A stretch of 64,000 nt of DNA from Pseudomonadota bacterium (GCA_018240465.1 JAFEFS010000059.1:1-64000); one strand, 5' to 3'; positions 52,786 through 63,563 are shown, counted from the stretch's first letter. Numbers and translations are program-made. The notes: generated by a model from the letters alone, not told the origin.

Positions 52786-52879
52786 CACCACGAAAACACG
52801 AGGGACGCGGAGAACGGCAAAGCACATATCTCGAGTCGGCTGTTTTTCCTTTCTCCGGGCCCTTCGTGTCTTCATGGTG
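52786..52879. repeat. Long imperfect inverted repeat between map and glnD
   Basis: Two arms of 29 nt (52786-52814 and 52851-52879), starting CACCACGAAAACACGA and ending TCGTGTCTTCATGGTG, pair with about seven mismatches around a 36-nt loop. This CACCACGAAGACACGA-type palindrome is a dispersed element I recall from many bacteria. It may also end map transcription. Confidence 0.7.
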
Positions 52880-52902
52880 AATCTGTTGATCTGTTGACGT
52901 CG

Positions 52903-55632
52903 ATGTCCAATACCGTCCCCCATTCCCTCGTCCCGTCAATATCGCTGCCGCGTTTGCCGAAAAGCGTGCCGCGTTCAGGCGTGTCGGAGCCGGCGCGGCT
53001 CGCGCTGCGCCAATTGCTAGGCGACACCGGTCGCCGCCTCGCCGAGGCCTTCGCCGCGATCGACCGCGACCGCTACGACGCGGCCACGGCCGAACTGATC
53101 CGTGCCCGCTCGCGTGCGGTCGAACGTATCGTCAGCCATGTCTGGGTTGCCTGCGTCGGCGAGAGCGACGCGCTCGCGTTGTTCGCCGCGGGCGGATTCG
53201 GGCGCGAGGAGATGTTCCCGTATTCCGATGTCGACCTGCTCGTGTTGACCGTGCCTGCGCCTGCGCCCGCCGCGCTGCGCGCGGTCGAGTCGTTCTTCAC
53301 CTGCCTGTGGGACATCGGCTTGAAGCCCGGCCACGCGGTGCGCACGCCGGCCGAATGCCGCGAACTGGCCGGTGCGGACGCGGTGATCTACACCAGTCTG
53401 CTGGATGCGCGCCTGCTGCTCGGCGCGGCCGCGCTTGCCGACGAATTCGCGCAGCTGATGCGCGACGAAACGCTGTGGCCGCCGGCGCAGTATTTTGCCG
53501 CCAAGCGCAGCGAGGAGGAGCAGCGCCGGGCCAAATTCAACGACACCGCCTACAATCTCGAACCGAATCTCAAGGATGGCCCCGGCGGTCTGCGCGCGCT
53601 GCAGCTGATCCTGTGGCTCGGCAAGCGCCTGTTCGATGCGCCGACGCTGCAGGCTCTGGTCGCGCGCGGCATGCTGTCCGCGGACGAAGCCGTTGCGGTC
53701 GAGGCCGCGCGCGCGCGGCTGCAGCACATCCGCTACGCCCTGCATCTCGCCGCCGGACGCCCCGAGGAGCGCCTGCTGTTCGACTATCAGCGCCTGTTGG
53801 CCGAGCGTCTGGGCTACACCGACGAGCATGCGCGCAATCTCGGCGTTGAACAGTTCATGCAGAGTTTCTTCCGTGCGGCGATCGTGGTCGCGCGGCTTAA
53901 CGAACAGTTCGTGCAGCGTTGCGAGGAAGTGCTCGATGCGGACACCGCTTCCGCGATTCCGCAACGCCTGAGCATCGACTTCGTCAGTCTCGGCGGCCGC
54001 CTCGACTGCGATCCGCCCGATCTGTTCCTGCGCCGCCCCGCCGCGCTGATCGACCTGTTCCGTGTCTGGATCGAGCACCCCGAGATCAAGGGTCTGCGCG
54101 CCGACCTGGTCAGCCGCATCAACGAGGCGCTGACCAGGATCGGCCGGGATCTCGCCTTCGACGACGAGGTCAACACCGCGTTCGCGCGCCTGTTGCGCAA
54201 GGGCGCGCCCGCGGTCGACGCGCTGATCCGCATGAACCGCCATGGCGTACTCGCGCACTACCTGCCCGCGTTCGGCCGCGTCGTCGGGCGCATGCAGTAC
54301 GACCTGTTCCACGTCTACACGGTCGACGAGCACACGATGCGCGTGTTGCGCAACGTCGCGCGCTTCGCCGATGCGGACAGGAGCCGCGAATTCGCGCTCG
54401 CGCACGAATTGTTCGGACGGCTGGCGAAGCCGGAGCTGCTGATCCTCGCCGCGCTGTTCCACGACATCGCCAAGGGCCGCGGCGGCGATCATTCCGAGCT
54501 CGGCGAGAAGGACGCGCGAGAATTCGGCGCCGCGCTCGGGCTGTCCGCGGCCGATATCGATCTCGTCGCCTGGCTGGTGCGCTGGCATCTGCACATGAGC
54601 GTCACCGCGCAGCGCCAGGACATCAACGATCCCGACGTCGTGCATCGCTTCGCCACCACGGTCGGCGATTCCGAGCGGCTCGACTACCTCTATCTGCTTA
54701 CCTGCGCCGACATCGCCGGCACGAGCTCGAAATTGTGGAACTCGTGGAAGGACAAGCTGCTCGCCGATCTCTACACCAGCGCACGCTACGTGCTGCGCGG
54801 TGGCCTCGAGCGGCCGCCGCACATGCCCGAGCGCGTGCGCGAGGCGCAGGCGCAGGCGTACGATACGCTGGCCGAGCTGGGCTTGTCGGCGCAGTCGATC
54901 GGGCGCATCTGGTCGGATTTCCCCGAGGAAACCTTCCTGCGCTTCAAGCCGGGCCTGATCGCCTGGCAGACGGCGGGCATCGCCAACGCGCGCGACGCGA
55001 AAGCCCCGCTCGTGCTCGTCGACCCGCAGGGGCCGCGCGGCGGCAGCGAAGTGTTCGTCTACGCGCCGGACCGCGACGGCCTGTTCGCTGCGGTGACCGC
55101 CGTTTTCGAGCGCATGCGCCTGTCGGTGCTCGACGCGCGCGTGGTCACCTCCAAAAGCGGCATGGGCATGGACAACTTCCTCGTCCTCGACGCGAATTCG
55201 CGCACGCTCGATGCGGGCACGGTCGAGCGCCTGCGCGCCGCACTCGAGCAGACGCTGCGGCAGAATCCGTATCCGGTCGCGGTCGGCACGCTGCGGCCGG
55301 TGAGCCGGCTCAAGCATTTCCACACGCCTCTGCGCATCGAATTCCGCGAGGACGCGCAGAGCGCGCGCACCCAGCTCGCGCTGGTCTGCTCGGACCGGCC
55401 CGGCCTGCTCGCCGCGGTCGCGCAGGTGCTGCGCGATGGCAGGATGCGCGTGCACGACGCGCGCATCGCCACGTTCGGCGAGCGCGTCGAGGATTTCTTT
55501 CAGCTCACCGATGAATACAATCGCATGCTCGACGCAGATGCCTGTGCGAGCTTGCGCGACGCGCTCGCCGAGCGCCTGGCGGCACCCGCCGTCACGAACA
55601 CCAACAGCGTGGAAACCTATGTCATCTCTTGA
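52903..55632 (+). CDS. glnD: Bifunctional uridylyltransferase/uridylyl-removing enzyme GlnD
   Basis: The 909-aa product senses glutamine and adds or removes UMP on PII proteins. Domains in order are a nucleotidyltransferase ([19 protein letters not shown], about 95-115), a GlnD-type helical linker, an HD phosphohydrolase ([18 protein letters not shown], about 520) and two C-terminal ACT domains (from about 700, [16 protein letters not shown] and [17 protein letters not shown]). ATG 52903 (MSNTVPHSL) was preferred over TTG 52894. Its end overlaps dapD by 14 nt. Confidence 0.96.
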   Translation: MSNTVPHSLVPSISLPRLPKSVPRSGVSEPARLALRQLLGDTGRRLAEAFAAIDRDRYDAATAELIRARSRAVERIVSHVWVACVGESDALALFAAGGFGREEMFPYSDVDLLVLTVPAPAPAALRAVESFFTCLWDIGLKPGHAVRTPAECRELAGADAVIYTSLLDARLLLGAAALADEFAQLMRDETLWPPAQYFAAKRSEEEQRRAKFNDTAYNLEPNLKDGPGGLRALQLILWLGKRLFDAPTLQALVARGMLSADEAVAVEAARARLQHIRYALHLAAGRPEERLLFDYQRLLAERLGYTDEHARNLGVEQFMQSFFRAAIVVARLNEQFVQRCEEVLDADTASAIPQRLSIDFVSLGGRLDCDPPDLFLRRPAALIDLFRVWIEHPEIKGLRADLVSRINEALTRIGRDLAFDDEVNTAFARLLRKGAPAVDALIRMNRHGVLAHYLPAFGRVVGRMQYDLFHVYTVDEHTMRVLRNVARFADADRSREFALAHELFGRLAKPELLILAALFHDIAKGRGGDHSELGEKDAREFGAALGLSAADIDLVAWLVRWHLHMSVTAQRQDINDPDVVHRFATTVGDSERLDYLYLLTCADIAGTSSKLWNSWKDKLLADLYTSARYVLRGGLERPPHMPERVREAQAQAYDTLAELGLSAQSIGRIWSDFPEETFLRFKPGLIAWQTAGIANARDAKAPLVLVDPQGPRGGSEVFVYAPDRDGLFAAVTAVFERMRLSVLDARVVTSKSGMGMDNFLVLDANSRTLDAGTVERLRAALEQTLRQNPYPVAVGTLRPVSRLKHFHTPLRIEFREDAQSARTQLALVCSDRPGLLAAVAQVLRDGRMRVHDARIATFGERVEDFFQLTDEYNRMLDADACASLRDALAERLAAPAVTNTNSVETYVIS

Positions 55633-56461
55633 TCCGTCCACGATTGAGTCTGTGATTGATTCGGCCTGGGGACGCCGCTCCGATCTGCCATCCGGCGAAG
55701 TCGAATCCGTGCTGCGTCCGGCGATCAAACGTGCGCTCGACCTGCTCGAAAGCGGCGAGCTGCGCGTGGCCGAATCCGACGGGCACGGCGGCTGGAAAGT
55801 GAACCAGTGGTTGAAGAAGGCCGTACTGCTGTCTTTCCGCATCCATGGCAACAAGGTGATGGACGCCGCGCCGGCGCCGTACTACGACAAGGTGCCGCTG
55901 CGCTTCGAGGGCTATGATGAGGAAAAATTCCGTGCCCTCGGTGCACGTGCCGTACCCGGCAGTGTCGTGCGCCGCGGCGCGCACATCGCGCGCGACGTCG
56001 TGCTGATGCCGAGCTTCGTCAACATCGGGGCCTACGTCGGCGCTGGCACGATGGTCGACACCTGGGCCACGGTCGGCTCGTGTGCGCAGATCGGCAAGAA
56101 CGTGCACCTGTCCGGCGGCGTAGGCATCGGCGGCGTGCTCGAACCGCTGCAGGCCGGGCCGACGATCATCGAGGACGATTGCTTCATCGGCGCGCGCTCC
56201 GAGGTTGTCGAGGGCTGCATCGTCGAGCGCGGCAGCGTGATCGGCATGGGCGTGTTCATCGGCCAGTCCACGCGCATCTACAACCGCGCCACGGGCGAGG
56301 TCAGCTACGGCCGCGTGCCCGCGGGCAGTGTCGTTGTCGCCGGCTCGCTGCCGGCCAAGGACGGCAGCCACAGCCTCTACGCCGCGGTGATCGTCAAGCA
56401 GGTGGACGAGAAGACGCGCAGCAAGACGTCGATCAACGATCTGTTGCGCAGCGGTGAATGA
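55619..56461 (+). CDS. dapD: 2,3,4,5-tetrahydropyridine-2,6-dicarboxylate N-succinyltransferase
   Basis: The 280-aa product carries out the succinylation step of the lysine/diaminopimelate pathway. It has the N-terminal helical part ([20 protein letters not shown]) and hexapeptide repeats with [25 protein letters not shown] and [16 protein letters not shown]. The start overlaps the end of glnD by 14 nt. A dapE follows after one small gene, so two steps of the same pathway are linked. Confidence 0.97.
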   Translation: MSSLDPSTIESVIDSAWGRRSDLPSGEVESVLRPAIKRALDLLESGELRVAESDGHGGWKVNQWLKKAVLLSFRIHGNKVMDAAPAPYYDKVPLRFEGYDEEKFRALGARAVPGSVVRRGAHIARDVVLMPSFVNIGAYVGAGTMVDTWATVGSCAQIGKNVHLSGGVGIGGVLEPLQAGPTIIEDDCFIGARSEVVEGCIVERGSVIGMGVFIGQSTRIYNRATGEVSYGRVPAGSVVVAGSLPAKDGSHSLYAAVIVKQVDEKTRSKTSINDLLRSGE

Positions 56462-56462
56462 C

Positions 56463-56816
56463 ATGGCCGCAAAAGTATACGGATTGGAAAAATGCAGCAC
56501 CTGTCAGAAGACGCGCAAGTGGCTGGACAAGCACAAGGTCGAATACCAGTTCATCGACTACCGTGAGCACCGCGTCGACGCGGCGACGCTGAAGGATTGG
56601 GCGCAGCAGGCCGGCGGCTGGGACAAGCTCGTCAACCGCACCGGCATGACCTGGCGCAACCTGCCGCCGAACCGCAAGTCGCCCGAGTCCGATCCGGAGT
56701 GGCTGCTGCTGATCAGGGAATATCCCGCGCTCGTGCGCCGTCCCGTCGTCGTGCGCGACGGTGCGGTGAGCCTCGGTTTCTCCGACACGCTGTTCCAGCA
56801 GATCTTCGGCGCATGA
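56463..56816 (+). CDS. ArsC/Spx-family (YffB-like) thioredoxin-fold protein
   Basis: The 117-aa product has the ArsC-related thioredoxin fold with [14 protein letters not shown] at the N-terminus and RRPVVVRDG near the end. It is of the YffB type that is often encoded next to dapE. Two cysteines (CxxC) are present rather than a complete arsenate reductase site, so true arsenate reduction is unlikely. Function is unproven. ATG 56463 begins one base after the dapD stop and its stop overlaps dapE (ATGA). Confidence 0.85.
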   Translation: MAAKVYGLEKCSTCQKTRKWLDKHKVEYQFIDYREHRVDAATLKDWAQQAGGWDKLVNRTGMTWRNLPPNRKSPESDPEWLLLIREYPALVRRPVVVRDGAVSLGFSDTLFQQIFGA

Positions 56817-57943
56817 GCGACGTTCTCGACCTCACGATCGACCTGATCCGCCGCCCCTCGGTCACGCCGGACGACCACGGCTGCCAACAGTTGCTTGCCG
56901 AACGCCTCGCGCGCGCGGGCTTCGCGACCGAACATCTGCGCTACGGCGAGGTCGACAATCTCTGGGCGAGGCACGGAACCGATGGGCCCGTGCTCGTGTT
57001 CCTCGGCCACACCGACGTCGTGCCGCCAGGGCCGCTCGACAAGTGGACCAGTCCGCCGTTCGAGCCGACGATCCGCGGCGGCAAGCTGTACGGCCGCGGC
57101 GCGGCCGACATGAAGAGCGGCGTTGCGGCGATGACGCTCGCACTCGAAGCATTCGTCGCCGCGCATCCGCAACACCGCGGCACGATCGCGCTGCTGGTCA
57201 CCAGTGACGAGGAGGGGCCGACCAATGTCGACGGCGTGCGTCGCGTGGTCGAGGAATTTCGCCGCCGCGGCCAGCGCATCGACTGGTGCGTAGTCGGCGA
57301 GCCGTCGTCGGCGCAGAAATTCGGCGATGTCATGCGTGTCGGCCGGCGCGGTTCGCTGTCCGCGCATCTGACGGTGCGGGGCGTGCAGGGCCACGTCGCC
57401 TATCCGGACAAGGTGAAGAATCCGATCCATCTCGCCGCGCCGGCGCTGGCCGAACTGGCGGCGACGAAGTGGGACGAGGGCAACGCGGAATTCCCGCCGA
57501 CATCGATGCAGATTTCGAACGTCCACGCCGGTACCGGCGCGCTCAATGTCGTGCCGGGCACGCTCGACGTCGATTTCAATTTCCGCTATTGCACCGAAAG
57601 CACGGCCGAATCGCTACGCGAACGTGTGGATGCGATCCTGCGCCGGCACGGACTCGATTTCGACGTCGCCTGGGACCTGTCGGGCGCGCCGTTCCTCACC
57701 CGCGAAGGCGCGCTGCGCGTGGCGGCGAGCGCGGCGATCCGCGAACTCTGCGGCATCGCACCCGAGGCGAACACGGGCGGCGGTACCTCGGACGGGCGCT
57801 TCATCGCGCCGCTCGGCGCCGAAGTGGTCGAGCTCGGGCCGATCAATGCCTCGATCCACAAGATCGACGAGCACGTTTCGATCGCCGAACTGGAAAAGTT
57901 GCCTGCGTTGTTTCTGCGCATCGCTGAAAAACTGTTCGCCTGA
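56813..57943 (+). CDS. dapE: Succinyl-diaminopimelate desuccinylase
   Basis: The 376-aa M20-family zinc hydrolase removes succinate from N-succinyl-LL-diaminopimelate. Metal and catalytic sites are [11 protein letters not shown] (His, Asp), [11 protein letters not shown] (Asp), VTSDEEGP (Glu-Glu) and the C-terminal [14 protein letters not shown] (His). The dimerisation domain sits between about 175 and 290. It overlaps the ArsC-like gene by 4 nt and ends the + strand run glnD-dapD-dapE. Confidence 0.97.
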   Translation: MSDVLDLTIDLIRRPSVTPDDHGCQQLLAERLARAGFATEHLRYGEVDNLWARHGTDGPVLVFLGHTDVVPPGPLDKWTSPPFEPTIRGGKLYGRGAADMKSGVAAMTLALEAFVAAHPQHRGTIALLVTSDEEGPTNVDGVRRVVEEFRRRGQRIDWCVVGEPSSAQKFGDVMRVGRRGSLSAHLTVRGVQGHVAYPDKVKNPIHLAAPALAELAATKWDEGNAEFPPTSMQISNVHAGTGALNVVPGTLDVDFNFRYCTESTAESLRERVDAILRRHGLDFDVAWDLSGAPFLTREGALRVAASAAIRELCGIAPEANTGGGTSDGRFIAPLGAEVVELGPINASIHKIDEHVSIAELEKLPALFLRIAEKLFA

Positions 57944-58000
57944 ATCGCGCAGGAAACGCCGCACAACCGCAGCGAGCGCAGCAGGTGGCGCCGCGTTTTC

Positions 58001-58318
58001 TCAACCGAAATGGCAGATGTAGTGATAGCCCTCGGCCGTGCGGATCTCGAACGCCGAGTTCGCCGGCACGCTGAACTTCTCGCCCGCGCCGGACTTGATC
58101 CACGCCTCGCTGCCGTTCAAGCGATACTCGCAGGAGCCGGCCACGCCTTCCATGATTTCGGGCGCGCCGGTGTTGAAGGTCAACGTCGACGGCAGGATCA
58201 CGCCGACCGTCTTGCGGCTGCCGTCGGCGAAATGCAGCGTGTGCGATACGCACTTGCCATCGCCGAACAGGTTGGCCTTCGTGCTGACGCTGGCGGGGCT
58301 CAGGGTTTCGGTCGTCAT
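58001..58318 (-). CDS. ppnP: Pyrimidine/purine nucleoside phosphorylase PpnP
   Basis: The 105-aa cupin-like protein matches the YaiE/DUF1255 family, which splits nucleosides with phosphate. Conserved segments GKCVSHTLHFADGSRKTVGVI, GAPEIMEGVAGSCEYRL and the C-terminal FEIRTAEGYHYICHFG are present. It lies 7 nt after the penicillin acylase gene and is the last gene of the aroK-aroB run. Confidence 0.92.
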   Translation of the reverse strand: MTTETLSPASVSTKANLFGDGKCVSHTLHFADGSRKTVGVILPSTLTFNTGAPEIMEGVAGSCEYRLNGSEAWIKSGAGEKFSVPANSAFEIRTAEGYHYICHFG

Positions 58319-58325
58319 CGGTTGC

Positions 58326-60854
58326 TCATCCTTTCGGTGAAAGTATCAATTTGTACTTTGTCGCGCCGGGCAGAAACGGTGTCGGCTTGCCCTGCGCCCA
58401 ATCCTCGTGGCCCGCGCCGTAGAACGGCGACAGCGGGTTGCCGCTCTGTCCGCCGGGCATGTGGAAATAGCCGCTTTCCTCGTGCCCCGGCTGCACGCCG
58501 AAGCGTTCGCTCGCGCCGAACGTCGCACCCTGCACGCGCGGCATGTTGGCATCGCCCGGCAATTCTTCCGAAGGCATGTCGATCAGCCTGCCGAGCAGCG
58601 GCAGCGCCGCACTCAAGGGATGGTCGATATGCGTTTTCGTCACCTCGCCCCAGCGGCGCGCGGCAAGCCCGCCCGGCTGCGCGCCGAGCTTCGTGGCGAC
58701 CCGCTGCGCGCACTGGCGCAAAAGGTCGTCCCAGTCGGCGTAGCCTGGCGGCAGCAGGTACGGCGGTTTCTGCGCGAGGATCGCGTCGACCTGGTGTTCG
58801 CCCTGGAAATGCGCGGGAAACTGGAAGTCGGGGTATTTCGCGCGCACCACGGCCGCGAAGCCGCCCAGCACGGTGTCGATCACCTCCAGGCGGAACGCGC
58901 GCGCGAGGCGGTAGCCGACGGAATTCGGATCCGCGCGGCCGTTCCAATCGTCGGCAAGCTTGTTCATGTCGGCGAGATCGGGCGAGCCGGCCCTCGCCAG
59001 CACGTCGCGCAGGCGCTGGTGCCATGGTTGCAGGAACACGGCGCGGTCGTCGAGCTGGATGGCGAGGAAATCGGCCGGCGCGAATTGCTGCTTTGCCTGC
59101 AGGTCGTCGCGGATCTGGCGCTGGCGCGCGCCGAGATCGAAGCCGCCGTCGCCGACCCGGGCATAGTCGGGTGAATCGAAATCGAGCGTGCGCGAATTCG
59201 CCGTCCAGACGCGCGCCGCGGGCGGATTGGTCACCCGCGGATAGTCGGCCGGATCGAGCCAGCCGTCCCAGCCGCTGCCGGGCTGGCTCCAATCGCAGGG
59301 CAGTTGCGGATCGCAGGTGCCGGTGCGATGCGGAATGCGTCCGGCGATCGTCCAGCCGACGTTGCCGGCAGCGTCGCCGACGGTGAAGTTCTGCGCCGGC
59401 ATGCCGGCGCGATTGGCGACGGCCATGGCCTCGTCCACCGACGCTGCGCAATCCAGATTGAGCAGCTCCATGTTGATGCCGCCGGGTTGCAGCGCAGTCC
59501 AGGCAAGTGCGAGCGGCGTGCCGTCGGCGTCGTCGGCGAGGATCGGGCCCCACTGCGTGTCGCGCACTTCGAGTTTCTCGTCGGGTGCGTTGTGTACTTT
59601 GATTATTTCTATACTTTTGGTGATCGGCTGAGAGCCGTCTGCGGTGCGGTAGCGATCCTTGTCGGCCGGATCGAGGTTGACGCGCACCCAGTCGAGCCAG
59701 TCGCCGTAGCTGTTGGTGAAGCCCCAGGCGATGTGGCGGTTGCTGCCGGCGACGAGCGCGGGCAGGCCGGGCAGGGTGACGCCGGTCAGATCGATGTCTG
59801 CGCCCGCGCGGTGCGGGTCGGGATATTGCAGGCGCGCGCGGAACCAGATGTTCGGCACGCGCAGGTTGAGATGCATGTCGTTGGCGACCATCGCCGCGCC
59901 GTTCCGGGTCAGCGTTCCGCCGACCGCGAAGTTGTTGCTGCCGAGCACCTGCCATTCCCCCTCTCCCTCAAGCGAAGCTTCGGGGAGAGGGTAGGGAGGG
60001 CGGGGCTTTTCCCTTTTCTCTCGCGATGAGGCCAAGATCAAAAGCGCCTCCTCACTCTGTACCCTCTCTCCCGACGATGGAGCCGTCGCGGGAGAGGGGA
60101 TGTGGTCGGCGAGCTTGAGCCGCTTCGCATCGGCCTTGCGCAGGTCGATGTCGCCTTCCGGCGGCAGCGCCGGCAGTGGCATCTGCGCGCCGGCCAGCGG
60201 CGCGTCCCACGGGCCGCTGGCCGTACGCAGGAACGTGAACACGCTCTGCGGCAGCGCGGCCCGCATCTTCGCGTATGCCAATTCGCGCGCGTTGGTCGAG
60301 TCGTTCAGGTCGAAGAACATCGCGTCGAGCACGAGGATGGAGTCGGCTTCGTTCCACGGCCGCGGCGTTGCGCCGAGCAGCCAGTATTCCCACGGCCGTG
60401 ATGCAAGCGCGGCGAGGCCGTCGTTGACGCCGTCGCGGTAGGCGGCGATATCGGCATGCTGCTCGGGCGGCAACGATGCGAGCAGGGCCTCGGCGCGTGC
60501 GCGCATGCGGAACGCACGCCGCTGCCGGTCGAGCTTCAGCGTGGCCGTGCCGACAAGTTCGGACAGCTCGCCCGCGGCCGCGCGGCGCATCAGGTCCATC
60601 GCGAAGAATCGCTCCTGTGCGTGCACATAGCCTAGCGCCCGGGACACGTCGGTGCGGCTTTGGCCGTGAATTGTTGCCGTGCCCTGCGCATCGCGCTCGA
60701 TCGATACGGGTTGTTTCAACCCTTGTGTCTGCGCCGTTCCGTCCAGCGGAGGCAGGCTGGCGCGAACAAGCAGGAAGGCCGCCACCGCGGCAGCGACGAG
60801 GAGGACGACGAGAGCCGCAGAAACTCGCGCGATGACGCGCAGGATGCGATGCAT
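58326..60854 (-). CDS. Penicillin acylase family Ntn-hydrolase with repeat-encoded linker
   Basis: The 842-aa product has an N-terminal membrane anchor or uncleaved signal (ILRVIARVSAALVVLLVAAAV) and the penicillin amidase fold. The alpha-chain part holds GYVHAQERFFAMDLMRR. Ser306 in LGSNNFAVGG is the expected self-cleavage nucleophile opening the beta chain, and further sites read HIAWGFTNSYGDW and NLDCAASVDEAMAVA. Family members hydrolyse amides such as acyl-homoserine lactones or beta-lactams; the substrate here is unknown. Residues about 252-300, just before Ser306, are encoded by dispersed repeats. It lies 7 nt after aroB and 7 nt before ppnP. Confidence 0.9.
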   Translation of the reverse strand: MHRILRVIARVSAALVVLLVAAAVAAFLLVRASLPPLDGTAQTQGLKQPVSIERDAQGTATIHGQSRTDVSRALGYVHAQERFFAMDLMRRAAAGELSELVGTATLKLDRQRRAFRMRARAEALLASLPPEQHADIAAYRDGVNDGLAALASRPWEYWLLGATPRPWNEADSILVLDAMFFDLNDSTNARELAYAKMRAALPQSVFTFLRTASGPWDAPLAGAQMPLPALPPEGDIDLRKADAKRLKLADHIPSPATAPSSGERVQSEEALLILASSREKREKPRPPYPLPEASLEGEGEWQVLGSNNFAVGGTLTRNGAAMVANDMHLNLRVPNIWFRARLQYPDPHRAGADIDLTGVTLPGLPALVAGSNRHIAWGFTNSYGDWLDWVRVNLDPADKDRYRTADGSQPITKSIEIIKVHNAPDEKLEVRDTQWGPILADDADGTPLALAWTALQPGGINMELLNLDCAASVDEAMAVANRAGMPAQNFTVGDAAGNVGWTIAGRIPHRTGTCDPQLPCDWSQPGSGWDGWLDPADYPRVTNPPAARVWTANSRTLDFDSPDYARVGDGGFDLGARQRQIRDDLQAKQQFAPADFLAIQLDDRAVFLQPWHQRLRDVLARAGSPDLADMNKLADDWNGRADPNSVGYRLARAFRLEVIDTVLGGFAAVVRAKYPDFQFPAHFQGEHQVDAILAQKPPYLLPPGYADWDDLLRQCAQRVATKLGAQPGGLAARRWGEVTKTHIDHPLSAALPLLGRLIDMPSEELPGDANMPRVQGATFGASERFGVQPGHEESGYFHMPGGQSGNPLSPFYGAGHEDWAQGKPTPFLPGATKYKLILSPKG
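59957..60110 (-). repeat. Pair of CCCTCTCCC/GGGAGAGGG palindromic repeats inside the acylase gene
   Basis: CCCTCTCCC (59959-59967) with GGGAGAGGG (59983-59991), and CTCTCCCGACG (about 60066) with CGTCGCGGGAGAG (about 60084-60096), form two hairpin elements about 100 nt apart. They are read in frame by the acylase gene. Confidence 0.75.
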
Positions 60855-60861
60855 GGTGTTC

Positions 60862-62007
60862 CTAGGTTGCCTGGGCGAGCACGGCGCGAACGGCCGCGAG
60901 ATCCACGTCCGGCACGACGTCCGCCTTGCCGACGCCGCGCCAGAGGATCAAGCGCAGGCTGCCGGAAAGATTCTTCTTGTCGAGTTGCATCAGGCCGATG
61001 AGCCGGTCCGGGTCGAGGCCCGCGGGAACCGTCGTCGGCAATCCGAAACGCTCGAGCAGTGCGACGAGACGGTGCGTGTCCGCAGCCGCCGCGCGGCCGA
61101 GATTCGCCGACAGCCGCGCGGCGAGCACCATGCCGACCGCGACGGCTTCGCCGTGCAGCAGGCCGCCGTAGCCCATCGCCGTTTCGATCGCGTGGCCGAA
61201 GGTGTGGCCCAGGTTGAGCAAGGCGCGCTCGCCCTGCTCGGTCTCGTCGCGGGCGACGATGCCGGCCTTCTGCCGACAGCAGTGTGCGATCGTCGCGGTC
61301 AGCGCCTCGCCTTCGCGCGCGAGCAGCGCGTCGGCGTTGCGTTCGAGCCCGGCGAAGAACTCCGCGTCGCCGAGCGCGCCGTACTTGATCACCTCGGCGA
61401 AACCGGCGCGCAATTCGCGCGCAGGCAGGGTCGCGAGGGTGTCGGTATCGGCGATCACCGCGCGTGGCTGGTGGAATGCGCCGACCAGGTTCTTGCCCTG
61501 CGCCAGGTCGACCGCGGTCTTGCCGCCGACCGAGGAGTCGACCATCGCCAGCAAGGTCGTCGGAACCTGGACGAAGGCGATGCCGCGCATCCAGCACGCC
61601 GCGGCGAAGCCAGCCAGATCGCCGATGACGCCGCCGCCGAGGGCGATGATGGTCGCATCGCGATTGGCTTTCATCGCGGCCAGCGCGTCGAATACCTGCG
61701 CCGCGCTGGCGAGCGTCTTGAATGCCTCGCCGTCCGGAAGCAGCAGCCGGGTGACAGTCATCCCCGGGAGCGAAGCGCGGTGTTCTCCCTGCAGGACGTC
61801 ATCGCCGCGGTGGAGCAGCGCATTTTCCAGACGTTCGAGATAGAGCGGAGCGACGACGTCGTTGCTGACGATCAGCGCATGGCGGCCGCAGATCGCGGCG
61901 GCGATCCGCGGTGCATCGCCGAGCAGGCCGGCGCCGATCGCGATCGGGTAGCTGCGCGCGCCGAGTTCGACGCCAAGCTCGATGGGCGCAACCGGCGCAG
62001 CGGTCAT
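60862..62007 (-). CDS. aroB: 3-dehydroquinate synthase
   Basis: The 381-aa product makes 3-dehydroquinate, the second shikimate-pathway step. Signatures are [49 protein letters not shown] and the zinc-binding [11 protein letters not shown] with [12 protein letters not shown] stretch of about ten residues ([13 protein letters not shown], near residue 65-78) has no counterpart in E. coli AroB as I recall it. ATG 62007 overlaps aroK by 4 nt. The frame is open far upstream, but only this start gives AroB. Confidence 0.96.
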   Translation of the reverse strand: MTAAPVAPIELGVELGARSYPIAIGAGLLGDAPRIAAAICGRHALIVSNDVVAPLYLERLENALLHRGDDVLQGEHRASLPGMTVTRLLLPDGEAFKTLASAAQVFDALAAMKANRDATIIALGGGVIGDLAGFAAACWMRGIAFVQVPTTLLAMVDSSVGGKTAVDLAQGKNLVGAFHQPRAVIADTDTLATLPARELRAGFAEVIKYGALGDAEFFAGLERNADALLAREGEALTATIAHCCRQKAGIVARDETEQGERALLNLGHTFGHAIETAMGYGGLLHGEAVAVGMVLAARLSANLGRAAAADTHRLVALLERFGLPTTVPAGLDPDRLIGLMQLDKKNLSGSLRLILWRGVGKADVVPDVDLAAVRAVLAQAT

Positions 62008-62567
62008 GCCGCCTGCTCCGGCGCGGCCTGCGCGGAGCCGCGTCGCCACTGCGCGTTCAGTTCCTCGACGAGGCGCCGCGCCGTGGCGCCACTGCTGCCG
62101 TTGAAGCCGGTCGGCATGACGAGGTCGGCGGTTTCGCGGTACAGCGGCTCGCGTTCGGCGGCGAGTCGGGCCAGGCGCTCGCGCCGGTCGGGCCCGGCGA
62201 GCAGCGGGCGTTTGCGGTCGTGGGCGAGACGTTTCAATTGCTGTTCGATCGTGGTTTCGAGGTAGACGACGTAGCCGCGCTCGCGCAGATGCCGACGGTT
62301 GTCCGCGGCAAGGACCGCGCCGCCACCGGTCGACAGCACGATGCCCGGCCGTGCACTGAATTCGGCCAGCAGTTCGGTCTCGCGCTTGCGGAAACCGGCT
62401 TCGCCCTCGAGTTCGAAGATCAGTGGGATCGTCGCGCCGCTGTGCTCTTCGATCTCGTGGTCGAGGTCGTGGAAGTCGAGACCGAGCTGCGCGGCCACGC
62501 GCCGTCCGACCGTGGTCTTGCCGGCGCCCATCGGGCCGATCAGGAAGAGGCTGGGGGCGGGGTTCAT
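62004..62567 (-). CDS. aroK: Shikimate kinase
   Basis: The 187-aa P-loop kinase phosphorylates shikimate. Walker A is [14 protein letters not shown], the shikimate site includes [10 protein letters not shown] and FRKRE, and the GGGAV motif ([10 protein letters not shown]) and lid arginine (KRPLL) are present. ATG 62567 ([11 protein letters not shown]) was chosen over an upstream in-frame start. It is coupled to aroB by a 4-nt overlap. Confidence 0.96.
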   Translation of the reverse strand: MNPAPSLFLIGPMGAGKTTVGRRVAAQLGLDFHDLDHEIEEHSGATIPLIFELEGEAGFRKRETELLAEFSARPGIVLSTGGGAVLAADNRRHLRERGYVVYLETTIEQQLKRLAHDRKRPLLAGPDRRERLARLAAEREPLYRETADLVMPTGFNGSSGATARRLVEELNAQWRRGSAQAAPEQAA

Positions 62568-62703
62568 GGGCTGGGAGTCGTGGGCGGGAAAAAGGAAACG
62601 GGGAGCGGCCAATCGCGGGTTTCCGCTGGCCGGGCCCAATTCTACAAAGACCCGGCGTTTTTCGGGATAATATCTCCGCTCGTCGTTTATCGCTCACCGC
62701 CCC
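62568..62703. promoter_or_regulatory. Divergent region between aroK and the exosortase gene
   Basis: The AT-rich GGATAATATC at about 62667-62675 reads as a -10-like element in both directions (GATAAT on +, ATTATC on -). No clear -35 accompanies it. The 136-nt gap must hold both promoters. Confidence 0.3.
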
Positions 62704-63213
62704 ATGTTCCGTTTCATCGCCATCTTTCTCGGCATGCTCGTCGCGCTGTTCGCGATCGAGTTGCTGCAGCCGGTGCAGCGGCACGTCATCGTCCCGTTCA
62801 CGGGTGCCCTCGCGCACGTGGCGGTGTGGATCATGCAATTGTTCGACGGCAACGTCGTCGCCCAGCTCAACAGCATCCGCCGCGGCATCGATGGCCCGGG
62901 CATCGAGATCGTCGCCGGCTGCAACGGCGTCGAGGCGGTGCTGATCCTGGTCTCGGCCGTGCTCGCGTTTCCGGCACCGTGGAAGCACAAGCTCGCCGGC
63001 ATCGGCATCGGCTTCGTCGCGATCCAGGCGCTCAACCTCGTGCGCATCATCAGCCTGTATTACCTGCTGCTGTGGAACCGGGTCTGGTTCGACTGGTTCC
63101 ATCTCTATCTGTGGCAGGCGCTGATCATCCTCGATGCGCTCGTGTTCTGGCTGGTCTGGCTGCGCTGGCTGCCTCGCGCAAATCAGGCGCCGCCGCTTGC
63201 TGCGACCGCATAA
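62704..63213 (+). CDS. xrtH: Minimal exosortase, XrtH type
   Basis: The 169-aa membrane protein has about five helices and the exosortase/archaeosortase catalytic pattern: Cys in [12 protein letters not shown], Arg in [12 protein letters not shown] and His in [10 protein letters not shown]. Small exosortases of this form (XrtH) process proteins with a C-terminal IPTLxxWG sorting signal, cleaving and anchoring or releasing them at the inner membrane. No protein with such a tail is encoded in this window, so its targets lie elsewhere. The start at ATG 62704 follows from the hydrophobic N-terminus. It stands alone between aroK and dodecin. Confidence 0.85.
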   Translation: MFRFIAIFLGMLVALFAIELLQPVQRHVIVPFTGALAHVAVWIMQLFDGNVVAQLNSIRRGIDGPGIEIVAGCNGVEAVLILVSAVLAFPAPWKHKLAGIGIGFVAIQALNLVRIISLYYLLLWNRVWFDWFHLYLWQALIILDALVFWLVWLRWLPRANQAPPLAATA

Positions 63214-63291
63214 GCCTTTCCTCGCCGCCGGCACTAGACTGGCCCGACGCACGGCGCGTTGCCGCGCGCATCGTTGATGGAGGCTGGTCTC

Positions 63292-63495
63292 ATGACGGTA
63301 GCGAAGGTGATCGAAATTTCATCGTCCTCGTCCAAGGGCATCGAGGATGCGGTGAAGGACGGCTTGAAGCGCGCGGCGAAGACGATCAACAACATCAAGG
63401 GCGCCTGGGTCAACGACATCAAGGTGATGACCGACGATGCCGGCAAGGTGACCGAATGGCGCGTCAACATGCGCGTCAACTTCGTGCTCGACTAG
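63292..63495 (+). CDS. Dodecin
   Basis: The 67-aa product matches dodecin, a dodecameric flavin-binding protein that stores or buffers FMN and riboflavin. It has [19 protein letters not shown] and the flavin-stacking Trp in [16 protein letters not shown] lies 8 nt before ATG 63292. Its neighbour pdxH encodes an FMN-dependent oxidase, which may be more than coincidence. Confidence 0.93.
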   Translation: MTVAKVIEISSSSSKGIEDAVKDGLKRAAKTINNIKGAWVNDIKVMTDDAGKVTEWRVNMRVNFVLD

Positions 63496-63563
63496 AAGTT
63501 GCGGATCGCGGCAGCCCGTCGCACCCGCGGCGGGCCGGATGCGCGGCGTGCTAGCATTTCACG

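Noticed and set aside
56463-56816. Arsenate reductase arsC
   Set aside because: The fold is right, but the position beside dapE and the sequence type match the YffB/Spx-like relatives. No arsenic-resistance genes are near.
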